Assembly (NCBI GenBank): GCA_016297695.1 | Contig: JAEDGC010000001.1 | Span: forward strand, 60,721-124,720 | Source of the DNA: Bacilli bacterium | GTDB taxonomy: Bacteria > Bacillota_I > Bacilli_A > RF39 > UBA660 | Direction of reading: 5' to 3' | DNA: 64,000 bases | In this document: in pieces, positions 35,581 to 43,159 of the stretch | How the letters are laid out: the number at the start of each line of letters is the position of its first letter | How positions within the stretch are numbered: the stretch's first letter is position 1 | The notes under the pieces: model-generated | Told to the model about the DNA's origin: nothing | Database searches by the model: none | The model's input: only the letters and a program-made list of their open reading frames with translations | Position numbers and translations under genes: made by a program

Positions 35581-37635
35581 ATGAAGAATTATTTAATGGA
35601 TAGACGGTTTCTAAAAGAAATAGATAATATGTCAGAAAAAGAACAGTTTGTAAAAATTACAGTTCTTGATATAAATGAAAAACCAATAGAAGAAATTCAA
35701 GGTTTAGTAGCAAGTGGTGGTACTTTAAATATCAATGGAGATTCTGCCATCCGCCGCAGTTGTACTATTAATATTATAGCTACAGATAAAAATAGAAGTA
35801 TAATGCAAACTAATAATTTATTATCTATTAATAAAAAAGTAAAAATAGAAATAGGTTATACAAATAAAACTAATAAATATCAGGAGGATCCAATCATTTG
35901 GTTCCCTCTTGGTATCTTTATAATTATAACACCTAATATTTCTAAAGGAACAGATGGAGTAAAAATAAGCTTATCTTTACAAGATAAAATGTGCTTATTA
36001 AATGGTACTAGAGGTGGAGTAATTCCCGCAACAGTACGATTCGATGAAGTTGATGAAGTTTCTCCAAGTGGTGAAGTAGTAACTAAAAAAATAATAATTT
36101 ATCAAATTATTCAAGAATTAGTTAATCACTTTGGCGGAATACCTCTAAATAAAATTATTATTAAAGATATTGATAGTATTGTTAAAAGTGTTATTAAATG
36201 GAGTAATACTCAAAAGGATTTATATGTTAGATATGGTGAAAATGGCGGAATTGAAATTGTAGATAAAAAATCTAAACCAACTAAAGCCTATGATAAAAAA
36301 TTTACTGCGGAAGACGACATTGGCTATCATTATGTAGATTTTTATTACTCTGCTGGAGAATTAACTGCAAACCCAGGAGATAATGTTTGTACAGTACTTG
36401 ATAAGATAAAAGATTATTTAGGCAATCACGAATATTTTTTTGATGTAGAAGGTAATTTTATTTTCCAAGAGAAAAAGAACTATTATAATACTTCAAAAGC
36501 TACTGTTCAAAATTTAAAAACTATAGAATATGGTCTTAATTCTATGAGATGGGAAACTGAATACGTCTTTGATAAAGATACTAATTTAATTCAGTCTTAT
36601 CAAAATACTCCACAATATAATATGGTTAAAAATGACTTTGTTGTATGGGGAGTAAGAAAAACCGCATCAGGACAAGAATTACCTATAAGATTTCATTTAG
36701 CTATTGATAGTAAACCAAAAACTGGTAATAAATATACTTTTATTACTTATAAATATAAAGAAAAAGTTGGAACTGAAGGCATCGGCGACAATAAAACAGA
36801 TATTTATTCTGAAAATACCGCTATTAAGGTTCCAGTTGAAACAGATAAATTACCTTATCCTGGGTATCCTGGAATTGTTTATCATAAAGATTCTGACTAT
36901 TGGATATGGCAAAATAACGGTTATATAAACCTTAAAGATGTAACAGATCCAGAAACAGGTGAAAAGATAAAGTATACTGTAAAAGAAAATGTTGAAGCTA
37001 CGGATTGGCGTACAGAAATTTATGCGCAAGGCTGTACGAGCGAAAGATATGCTGTAGATTCAAACTATTATTACACTGAACTTGTGAACGAATGGCCTAA
37101 GTTATACGATATATTAGGACAAAAGTTTAGGGAAGAATCTATAGAGCAATCAAGCAATATTGATTATTTCTTAGATATTATTGAAAACGCAGAATTACAA
37201 GAGTCAATAGGAGTATCAACTATTGGAAGATTATCTAAGGTAGTTTCTGATTCAAAAGTAAATTGTATTTTTGAACCAACTATTGAAGATTACGTATTTT
37301 GCTATGATGCTAATGAAATAGAAAATTGTAAAATAAGAGGACAAAAGTATTTAGATGTATCGAATACATCTTTTGAAGATAATGTTATAAATGGCGGAAC
37401 TCTTAACTCAGCTTATAATTTAATAAAAAATTTACTTTACGAATATACAAACTATAATGAAAGTATTACATTACAAGCAATTCCTATTTACTATTTAGAA
37501 CCAAATACAGTTATTACTGTTGTAGATGAAGAAAGTTCAATAAATGGTGAATATGTAATTAATTCAATATCTGTTCCTATTGATTTGGGACAGTCTATGA
37601 CTATTTCCGCAAAAAAAGTTCAATCAAGAATGTAA
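35581..37635 (+). CDS. Tail hub/baseplate protein (DUF5048-like)
   Basis: 684 residues from ATG 35581 with GGAGG inside the previous gene. N-terminal beta domain (VKITVLDINEKPIEEIQGLVASGGTLNINGDSAIRRS, VKIEIGYTN, WFPLGIFIIITPNIS) followed by SLQDKMCLLNGTRGGVIPATVRFD matches the tail-hub-like proteins of Firmicutes phages that I associate with DUF5048. The middle is insertion-rich (residues ~360-510), and the C-terminus has SITLQAIPIYYLEPNTVITVVDEES, GEYVINSISVPIDLGQSMTISAKKV. Likely forms the hub through which DNA exits. Terminator follows. Confidence 0.72.
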   Translation: MKNYLMDRRFLKEIDNMSEKEQFVKITVLDINEKPIEEIQGLVASGGTLNINGDSAIRRSCTINIIATDKNRSIMQTNNLLSINKKVKIEIGYTNKTNKYQEDPIIWFPLGIFIIITPNISKGTDGVKISLSLQDKMCLLNGTRGGVIPATVRFDEVDEVSPSGEVVTKKIIIYQIIQELVNHFGGIPLNKIIIKDIDSIVKSVIKWSNTQKDLYVRYGENGGIEIVDKKSKPTKAYDKKFTAEDDIGYHYVDFYYSAGELTANPGDNVCTVLDKIKDYLGNHEYFFDVEGNFIFQEKKNYYNTSKATVQNLKTIEYGLNSMRWETEYVFDKDTNLIQSYQNTPQYNMVKNDFVVWGVRKTASGQELPIRFHLAIDSKPKTGNKYTFITYKYKEKVGTEGIGDNKTDIYSENTAIKVPVETDKLPYPGYPGIVYHKDSDYWIWQNNGYINLKDVTDPETGEKIKYTVKENVEATDWRTEIYAQGCTSERYAVDSNYYYTELVNEWPKLYDILGQKFREESIEQSSNIDYFLDIIENAELQESIGVSTIGRLSKVVSDSKVNCIFEPTIEDYVFCYDANEIENCKIRGQKYLDVSNTSFEDNVINGGTLNSAYNLIKNLLYEYTNYNESITLQAIPIYYLEPNTVITVVDEESSINGEYVINSISVPIDLGQSMTISAKKVQSRM

Positions 37636-37640
37636 AAATA

Positions 37641-37676
37641 AAATGGGAGTACAATTTTGTACTCCCATTTTTTTTA
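37641..37676 (+). terminator. Terminator after the tail hub gene
   Basis: A 12-bp stem AAATGGGAGTAC with GTACTCCCATTT, loop AATTTT, followed by six or more T residues. Confidence 0.93.
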
Positions 37677-37808
37677 TTGCTTATTTTCCAAAGCAATTAT
37701 TTAATTAACTAAATATATATGAACAAAATATATGCTCTCTTTGTAAAAAAATTGCTGTGTGTTAAATTTCCAAATTTTGGTAAAACTAGGATAAATTCTT
37801 TCTTTTAG

Positions 37809-37821
37809 TTTTTGGTAATAT
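37809..37821 (+). promoter_or_regulatory. Weak promoter candidate for the 37.8-40.45 kb genes
   Basis: TTTTTGGTAATAT matches the -10 and spacer end of the AATTTTTGG promoter class, and a promoter is expected after the terminator at 37641-37676. No recognisable -35 hexamer lies 17 bp upstream, so the call is weak. Confidence 0.35.
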
Positions 37822-37846
37822 ATGGAAACGAAAGGAGAAATGTAAA

Positions 37847-38209
37847 ATGTATAATTTTCCACAACAGCCGCCTTATTATTATCAGCCTCAATACCCACAA
37901 AGGCAAATGGAACAAAATATTCAAATGCCACAAAACTATTTAAAAGGTAGACCAGTAGTGTCTATAGAAGAAGCAAGAGCAGCGCAGATTGATTTAGATG
38001 GTAGTATTCATATATTTACAGATATAGGAAACAAAAGAATTTATACTAAACAGATTAATCTTGATGGAACAGCCACTCTTAATGTATATCAATTAGTAGA
38101 AGATAGTGCGCCTGCTGGGTATATAACAAGAGAAGAATTTGAAAAAGTTATTCAAAGGTTAAGAGAGGAACTTAAACCAAATCAACAAACAGAAGTTCCT
38201 AACTTTTAA
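37847..38209 (+). CDS. Hypothetical virion-associated protein, Pro/Tyr/Gln-rich N-terminus
   Basis: 120 residues. The first ~30 residues are Pro/Tyr/Gln-rich and disordered (QQPPYYYQPQYPQRQ). A conserved-looking beta region follows (GRPVVSIEEARAAQIDLDGSIHIFTDIGNKRIYTKQI), then a helix (TREEFEKVIQRLREEL). It starts a group of small genes often found together behind tail genes in gut phages; a structural or accessory role is inferred. AAAGGAG ribosome site. Confidence 0.62.
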   Translation: MYNFPQQPPYYYQPQYPQRQMEQNIQMPQNYLKGRPVVSIEEARAAQIDLDGSIHIFTDIGNKRIYTKQINLDGTATLNVYQLVEDSAPAGYITREEFEKVIQRLREELKPNQQTEVPNF

Positions 38210-38221
38210 GGAGGAGTTTAT

Positions 38222-38458
38222 ATGAAACAAAACCCGATGCAAATATTACAATTTATTAAAGCAAGTGGTAATCCACAAAAATTTATGCTAAATATGTTAC
38301 AACAACAAAGTAATAATCCAATTATGGCAAATTTAATACAGATGGCACAAGCTAATGATGAAAAAGGTATTGAAAATTTTGCCAGAAACCTTATGAAAGA
38401 ACAAGGATTGGATTTTGATAAAGAATTTAATACCTTTAAGAAAAATTTAGGTATTTAA
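38222..38458 (+). CDS. Small helical hypothetical protein
   Basis: 78 residues, Gln/Asn/Met-rich, all helical (MQILQFIKASGNPQKFMLNMLQQQ, IMANLIQMAQANDEKGIENFARNLMKEQG). No Cys or membrane segment. GGAGG ribosome site, 12 bp after the previous gene, so the two are translated from one message. Function unknown. Confidence 0.62.
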   Translation: MKQNPMQILQFIKASGNPQKFMLNMLQQQSNNPIMANLIQMAQANDEKGIENFARNLMKEQGLDFDKEFNTFKKNLGI

Positions 38459-38487
38459 TATAATAATTTTAAAAAGGAGGACATAAT

Positions 38488-39279
38488 ATGTTCAATACAA
38501 ATGCAGGTTACTCTTTATCTGATATTGCTGCGGCAACCGATAAAAGAGGTTATGACGATGGATTCATGGGCGGAAATGGAGCCTGGTGGATTATAATTCT
38601 ATTCTTATTCGTATTTATGGGCGGATGGGGTAGAAATGGTGGACTCTTTGGTGGAGATTCTACCGGTTCTGGCATTACAGATGGTTATATTTTAACTTCT
38701 GATTTTGCTAACATTGAAAGAAAACTTGATGGGGTAAATAATGGACTCTGTGATGGTTTCTATGCGATGAATACTGGAATGTTAAATGGTTTTAACAACC
38801 TTGAAAATGCTGTTCAAAATGCTCAAACAGGTATTACAGCAGCTATTACAAATAGCACATTCCAAGATATGCAAAATACCAATAATATTACCAATCAAAT
38901 TACTGGTATTGGTACACAATTAGCTTCTTGCTGCTGCGATCTCCGCAATCAGTCAACAGCTCAGTTTGCTGACCTTAATTACAGATTAGCAGAACAAAAT
39001 TGCCAGACAAGACAAGCAATAGCTGATTCAACAGCTTGTATTACGGCTAATCAGGATGCAAATACAAGATCTATCCTTGATTTCTTAACTCAGGATAAAA
39101 TTGCTAGTCTTACCGCTGAAAATCAGAGCCTTAAATTTGCGGCTTCCCAAGAAGCTCAAAATAACTACCTTATTAGTCAGCTTGGTCAAAAAGCTGCTAT
39201 CCCAGCTTATATTGTTCAAAGTCCATATGCTTCTTATGGATATAATGGCTGCGGATGTCATTGTGGCGTAAACTGCTAA
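38488..39279 (+). CDS. Single-membrane-segment protein with Cys clusters
   Basis: 263 residues. One transmembrane helix near residues 34-48 (WWIIILFLFVFMGGWG) after a short N-terminus, a Gly-rich loop, and a long helical region (residues ~75-230) with repeated Asn/Gln. SCCCDLRNQ lies near residue 148 and the C-terminus ends GCGCHCGVNC. Similar proteins occur in gut phages without a known role. Codon use is favoured-codon-rich, so it may be abundant. Cys clusters may bind metal or form disulfides. Confidence 0.62.
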   Translation: MFNTNAGYSLSDIAAATDKRGYDDGFMGGNGAWWIIILFLFVFMGGWGRNGGLFGGDSTGSGITDGYILTSDFANIERKLDGVNNGLCDGFYAMNTGMLNGFNNLENAVQNAQTGITAAITNSTFQDMQNTNNITNQITGIGTQLASCCCDLRNQSTAQFADLNYRLAEQNCQTRQAIADSTACITANQDANTRSILDFLTQDKIASLTAENQSLKFAASQEAQNNYLISQLGQKAAIPAYIVQSPYASYGYNGCGCHCGVNC

Positions 39280-39292
39280 GGAGGATATAATT

Positions 39293-39718
39293 ATGGCTGA
39301 ATATATTACAAATAATGAACAATTAGTAGATATAAACAATAATGTAATTTTTACAGATACAGTTGTTAGTGGTTGTTGTAATATTATTCACCGTGCAGGT
39401 AGTGGAATTATTACTTTAAGGGGTGTAACTGGTCAGAGTTGCACCCGCTTTAAAGTAACTTTTAGCGGCAATGTTGCACTCCCCTCAACAAGCACTGCCG
39501 CAACAGATCCAATATCATTAGCTATTGCTATTGACGGTGAACCAATATTAAGTACAACTATGATTAGCACTCCTGGTGCAGTATCTCTGTATAATAATGT
39601 TTCAACTAGCACTTATATAGATGTTCCAAATTGCTGTTGCGCAACTATAGCTGTGGAAAATACATCATCACAGAGTATTAACATTAAAAATGCTAATATA
39701 ATTATATCAAGAGATTGA
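39293..39718 (+). CDS. Beta-rich structural protein (jelly-roll/BclA-C-like)
   Basis: 141 residues, nearly all beta strands: VDINNNVIFTDTVVSGCC, GSGIITLRGV, FKVTFSGNV, PISLAIAIDGEPILSTTMIS, CATIAVENTSSQSINIKN. This pattern resembles the jelly-roll domain at the C-terminus of BclA-like proteins and is seen in virion surface proteins. SGCCN and NCCCA clusters echo the Cys clusters of its neighbour, hinting at pairing. GGAGG ribosome site. Role inferred. Confidence 0.6.
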   Translation: MAEYITNNEQLVDINNNVIFTDTVVSGCCNIIHRAGSGIITLRGVTGQSCTRFKVTFSGNVALPSTSTAATDPISLAIAIDGEPILSTTMISTPGAVSLYNNVSTSTYIDVPNCCCATIAVENTSSQSINIKNANIIISRD

Positions 39719-39729
39719 GAGGTATAATT

Positions 39730-40134
39730 ATGCACAGATTAACAGATATACAAGAATGTCTTATTTCAATGGTAGAATGTCAAATGGCTAATCCAAGTCA
39801 AGTTAATACAGAAGAATTAGGAGAGGTTATTGATATGATTAAAGATATTTCTGAAGCTCAATACTATTGTATAAAAAAGAAGAAATATGAAAATCCAAAT
39901 CCCTTTGAAATGAGTTATAACCCTAAAGAAGAAAAATCTTCTCAATATAGAAAAATGTATATGGATTCTAAAGAACTTCATAAACCAGCGGAAGAACAAA
40001 TTCATGATTTAAGAGAATATTTAAAAGGTTTATCAGAAGATATTACCGAAATGATAAGTAAAGCTACAAAAGAAGAAAAAATAATGTTACAAAATAAGTT
40101 AATAGAATTATCTAAGAAAGTAACTGATGAATAA
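39730..40134 (+). CDS. Hypothetical helical protein
   Basis: 134 residues from ATG 39730 with GAGAGG upstream. Helical, beginning HRLTDIQECLISMVECQMAN and ending in a charged coiled coil (KPAEEQIHDLREYLKGLSEDITEMI). No metal motif or membrane segment. It overlaps the next gene by one base (TAATG), so is translationally coupled to the metallopeptidase-like gene. Confidence 0.6.
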   Translation: MHRLTDIQECLISMVECQMANPSQVNTEELGEVIDMIKDISEAQYYCIKKKKYENPNPFEMSYNPKEEKSSQYRKMYMDSKELHKPAEEQIHDLREYLKGLSEDITEMISKATKEEKIMLQNKLIELSKKVTDE

Positions 40135-40454
40135 TGTTTTATATAAATAATCAGTTGTGGAAAATTGCTTTTGTAGATAGTTGGTCTATTTATTTAAAAA
40201 ATGAAGACACCGGCTCCTTTTCTCTTGGGTCTTGCGATATTTCATCTCATACTATTTATTTAAATAAATATCTTGTTGATGAAAAATTATTTAAAGTAAT
40301 TTGTCATGAGATAACTCACGCTGTATTGTATTCATATAATATTGTTTTAGAGTATTTTAATGAAGAAGAATTAGCTGATATAATATCTTCATATGGTTAT
40401 GAGATTTTATATCTTACAACCCAAGTTTTCCAAAATATAAATGAGGCTTATTGA
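40134..40454 (+). CDS. Small HExxH zinc metallopeptidase-like protein
   Basis: 106 residues. VICHEITHAVLYSY near residue 61 is a complete HExxH zinc motif in a helix; EEELADIISSYG downstream could supply the third ligand (Glu), as in gluzincin-type small proteases (SprT/ImmA-like). The N-terminal half is beta-rich (NQLWKIAFVDSW, GSCDISSHTIYLN). It ends the rightward operon. Substrate unknown; processing of a virion or host protein is possible. A bidirectional terminator covers its end. Confidence 0.7.
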   Translation: MFYINNQLWKIAFVDSWSIYLKNEDTGSFSLGSCDISSHTIYLNKYLVDEKLFKVICHEITHAVLYSYNIVLEYFNEEELADIISSYGYEILYLTTQVFQNINEAY

Positions 40455-40478
40455 TTTATTCATAAGCCTCATTTTTTT
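40441..40478 (+). terminator. Bidirectional terminator between convergent operons
   Basis: ATGAGGCTTAT (40441-40451) with ATAAGCCTCAT (40462-40472), 11 bp, followed by TTTTTT on the plus strand. It also lies just past the end of the leftward resolvase gene. Confidence 0.88.
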
Positions 40479-40978
40479 TATGCCCAATTTTCTTCTGGAG
40501 ATAAATACGCATATCCAATACCTATAGCATCAGCAATATCATCATTAACTTCAATATTATATATTCGTTTTACAAATGCTATATCGGCTTTTTTTAATTC
40601 TTCTCTTTTTATTCCTCTTCCAGTATGTAATCCACATCTACTTCTCCATTCGCTTGGGTATAAATATTCAATTTTAACTTTTGGGTAGTTATCATGCATA
40701 AAAAAAACTAATGCGGCTTGTAAATACATTAAAGCTTTATGTGTTTTCTGATTTCCTACTCCATATTGATTACCTTCTGGTCTGACTTCTTCTATTACAA
40801 CTGTATCTATATTATCATATTTTTGACAGAAAAGCTTTAAGTCATTTATAATTTTATATATTCTTTTAACTAAATCAGTAGAACTTGCTGTAATGCAAGT
40901 ATAATCTATTAATTTTTTATCATTATCAAATATAGCTATTCCGCTTGATTTAGTTGATAAATCTAAACTTAATATCAT
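40478..40978 (-). CDS. RuvC-like Holliday junction resolvase
   Basis: 166 residues of RNase H fold. The N-terminus MILSLDLSTKSSGIAIF gives the first catalytic Asp, DTVVIEEVRPEG near residue 58 the Glu, and NDDIADAIGIGYAYL near residue 145 the C-terminal Asp pair. This is the RuvC/poxvirus-type resolvase pattern, cutting branched DNA before packaging. It is the last leftward gene and has its own promoter (40999-41027), of the same class as the virion promoters, which suggests late expression with packaging. Confidence 0.82.
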   Translation of the reverse strand: MILSLDLSTKSSGIAIFDNDKKLIDYTCITASSTDLVKRIYKIINDLKLFCQKYDNIDTVVIEEVRPEGNQYGVGNQKTHKALMYLQAALVFFMHDNYPKVKIEYLYPSEWRSRCGLHTGRGIKREELKKADIAFVKRIYNIEVNDDIADAIGIGYAYLSPEENWA

Positions 40979-40998
40979 AATCTCACCTCTCTCTGTCT

Positions 40999-41027
40999 AT
41001 ATTACCAAAAATTTTAAAAAAAGTCAA
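40999..41027 (-). promoter_or_regulatory. Promoter for the resolvase gene
   Basis: Minus strand TTGACT, 17-bp spacer ending AAATTTTTGG, TAATAT: the virion-class spacer. Its -35 lies in the T-run of the upstream terminator. Confidence 0.8.
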
Positions 41028-41028
41028 A

Positions 41029-41057
41029 AAAAGAACGAGTATTCAACTCGTTCTTTT
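41029..41057 (-). terminator. Terminator after dut
   Basis: A 12-bp stem AAAAGAACGAGT with ACTCGTTCTTTT, loop ATTCA. On the minus strand TTTTTTTGACTTTTTTT follows. Confidence 0.88.
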
Positions 41058-41060
41058 ATA

Positions 41061-41255
41061 TTAAACTCCAGTAGAATTAAATCCACCATTTCCTCTTACA
41101 GTATCTGATAATTCATCAACAACTTCAAAAGAAACTGTAGCATAAGGTAAAATAATCAATTGCGCAATTCTTTCTCCTTGTTCCACAGTTTGGATTTCTT
41201 GGCTATCATTATATAAAGGTACCTTGACCTCTCCTCTATAGTCTGAGTCAATAAC
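41061..41255 (-). CDS. dut: dUTPase, exon 2
   Basis: The C-terminal 64 residues of a trimeric dUTPase, joined in frame to exon 1. Motif III begins VIDSDYRGEV directly at the splice junction, motif IV is GERIAQLIILPY, and motif V is RGNGGFNSTGV at the end. The enzyme hydrolyses dUTP to dUMP, keeping uracil out of DNA and feeding dTMP synthesis. An ATG just upstream of the exon is part of the intron end (AAATG|GTT) and not the true start. Whole spliced protein: 140 residues, normal for the family. Confidence 0.92.
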   Translation of the reverse strand, partial: VIDSDYRGEVKVPLYNDSQEIQTVEQGERIAQLIILPYATVSFEVVDELSDTVRGNGGFNSTGV

Positions 41256-42392
41256 CATTTGTTATCCTAAAAGCTTTTTATCTTTTAGTTCTTATAATTT
41301 CTTATAAGCTCAGCATATCTTTTCACCCTTATTTAGTTGGTGCTGCGGCCTCGTGGTAGGATTATATCTTTTCACCTACTATGCGTTGCCCCTGACTTAT
41401 CTTAGATAAGCCTTCGGTTCTGATTAACTTGCCTTACGGTTTAGTCTTCCAGCTTAATTCCGCAGTTTTTCGTCGGCATTATTTTAATAAATTGACTTTT
41501 TTCTAATAATAGATCTTCCAAACATAATTCATTATAATGAGTATAAGGTATTCTAATTAAAGGTATGTTATTATTTTTGCACCATTCATTTTTAATTAAG
41601 TCATGGTTATGTGTATATTCATAATCAAAAACAGAATCTTTATCAAAATGTTGCTCGCCATCATATTCTATAAGATATTCATTATTAATAAAGAAATCAA
41701 AAGGTAATTCTTTTTTATCTTTGCAAGTAGGAAATTTTTGCTCTACTGTATAAGAAATATTGGCTTCATCTAATAATTCAGCTATTTTTACATTTCCTTT
41801 TGAAATATTTGAATGTAATCCGCAACTAAGGCTTCTTCCTTGTCTTAAAGAAGTACCTAAAACATCTTTTTCTGTCCCGCAATCACATCGACAGTGCCAG
41901 TATATAACCCCGCCAGTGTTTCTTTTATCTGTTGGATATAAAACAGTCCATTTCCCAAATTTTTGGTTCGTTATATCTACCATAGTTGTTTTTGAATCAT
42001 TAATTTCTTTTCCACTACAATGATTATCATACCATATTTTTGTAATCATTCCTCGACTTACATTAAAATGATTCGCTAATTCTGTTGAAGTCATATCATG
42101 ATAATGTTCTATAATATATAACTTATCCTCATCTTTAAGTTTATATTGCTTATTTTGTGATACATCATATCCAATTCTTTTTGCATGATTTAGAATGGTA
42201 GTCTTGTCACACCCATAAAATTCACCCATTTTCCGAGAACTTTTTAGTTCTTCATACTTTGCAATAAAATCTTCATTAGATCCAAAATCTATTTTTTTCA
42301 TAGAAGCACTCCTTTTTTATTTTGATATTATATATAAAAATAACTAAAACCAAAATAATCACGATTGCCCAGGAGAAATAAAAATATTATTT
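41256..42392 (-). mobile_element. Group I intron in dut
   Basis: 1137 bp. Exon 1 ends GTCGGT| and the intron ends ...AACAAATG| before GTTATTGAC. P1 pairs exon CGTCGGT with intron GCCGACG (7 bp with the T.G at the splice site); that guide lies in the last codons of the endonuclease gene. The core (41264-41460) is nearly identical to the terL intron core: GCAACGCATAG and AAAAGATATGCTGAG give P7 GCATA/TATGC. It interrupts the dUTPase between motifs II and III. Confidence 0.92.
41441..42301 (-). CDS. EDxHD/VSR-like homing endonuclease in dut intron
   Basis: 286 residues. The N-terminal ~110 residues hold two HTH-like segments (MGEFYGCDKTTILNHAKRIG, STELANHFNVSRGMITKIWY); the middle has a Cys/His-containing module (WHCRCDCGTEK, SLSCG) that resembles DNA-binding modules of intron endonucleases. 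The C-terminal catalytic part has LPFDFFI, YLIEYDGEQHF and NIPLIRIPYT, like the I-Bth0305I (EDxHD) family. AAAGGAG ribosome site. Its last ~15 codons overlap the intron guide sequence and core. Confidence 0.82.
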   Translation of the reverse strand: MKKIDFGSNEDFIAKYEELKSSRKMGEFYGCDKTTILNHAKRIGYDVSQNKQYKLKDEDKLYIIEHYHDMTSTELANHFNVSRGMITKIWYDNHCSGKEINDSKTTMVDITNQKFGKWTVLYPTDKRNTGGVIYWHCRCDCGTEKDVLGTSLRQGRSLSCGLHSNISKGNVKIAELLDEANISYTVEQKFPTCKDKKELPFDFFINNEYLIEYDGEQHFDKDSVFDYEYTHNHDLIKNEWCKNNNIPLIRIPYTHYNELCLEDLLLEKSQFIKIMPTKNCGIKLED

Positions 42393-42620
42393 ACCGACGC
42401 AGTTAGCTAATCTTAAACCTCTCTTTACAGCGGTTCCACTTCTTGGGAAAATTGCCCCAAAATAACTATTCGGAAGCTGCATTGCAATACCAGTAGAAAT
42501 TAGCTTGCATTCACCCGGATTAATATCTACCGAATCAATAGAATATAAATCATATCCTGCAGCTTCTTCGCTGCCGCGATAAGGAATCATAGCTTTATCA
42601 GATAATAATTTAATCTTCAT
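42393..42620 (-). CDS. dut: dUTPase, exon 1
   Basis: The N-terminal 76 residues from ATG 42620, with AAGGAG 9 nt upstream; a start at 42638 would bury the ribosome site. Motif I is AAGYDLYS near residue 20 and motif II PRSGTAVKRGLRLANCVG ends the exon. Unspliced, the frame stops one codon into the intron. It overlaps the preceding small gene by 11 bp. Confidence 0.92.
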
Positions 42621-42873
42621 CTTCAAAATCTCCTTCAAGCTTATAATTAATTATTACATTACTGCAAGGTTCTTTTTCATCATCAATTACTTTTGTTAAA
42701 ACAACTTTATAATAGGCGTCAACTACCTCTCCTTTTTGTTTACGCTCTTTATATGTGCAAGTATACTTACTAAGAGAATACATAGTATTACTTTTGGCCT
42801 GTTCAATTAAGTCTTTAGCTTCTTTTTCTGAATCAACTCTATATGTTTCTGTTGTTGAAATTAAATATTTCAT
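42610..42873 (-). CDS. Hypothetical phage protein
   Basis: 87 residues: MKYLISTTETYRVDSEKEAKDL opening, then a helix and beta strands (YKVVLTKVIDDE), and an acidic end (LEGDFEDED). The layout of strand, helix and three strands suggests a small alpha/beta protein. AAGGAG ribosome site; it overlaps both neighbours slightly, so belongs to the nucleotide-metabolism operon. Function unknown. Confidence 0.65.
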   Translation of the reverse strand: MKYLISTTETYRVDSEKEAKDLIEQAKSNTMYSLSKYTCTYKERKQKGEVVDAYYKVVLTKVIDDEKEPCSNVIINYKLEGDFEDED

Positions 42874-43157
42874 ATATGTTCTCCTTGTTCTCTTAATTCA
42901 AATTTTATATCGTTCATTTGAAATTTAGTATTAACTTTATTTTGTAAACTTGAAAGAAATCTTGATGTATATTCTTTCGGTCCTTTAAATATAATCTTAT
43001 TAATATTATCATATTGTTCTAATAAATCTAAGCCTATATTTTCCATACTGTTAATTTCACTACTAAATTCTTTAAAAAAATCTTTATCTTCATCATCTAT
43101 TAACACAATCTTTTGTTCTAAGGCAAAAGGACTCATAAAAAATAATAATGTTTTCAT
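42870..43157 (-). CDS. Hypothetical small protein
   Basis: 95 residues, starting MKTLLFFMSPFALEQKIVLIDDE. The short hydrophobic start is not a convincing signal peptide. The rest is alpha/beta with Ile, Asn and Lys (NINKIIFKGPKEYTSRFLSSL), reminiscent of a small enzyme-regulatory or nucleotide-binding domain, but no family is recognised. AGGTG ribosome site; ends with a 4-bp overlap on the next gene. Confidence 0.6.
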   Translation of the reverse strand: MKTLLFFMSPFALEQKIVLIDDEDKDFFKEFSSEINSMENIGLDLLEQYDNINKIIFKGPKEYTSRFLSSLQNKVNTKFQMNDIKFELREQGEHI

Positions 43158-43159
43158 AA

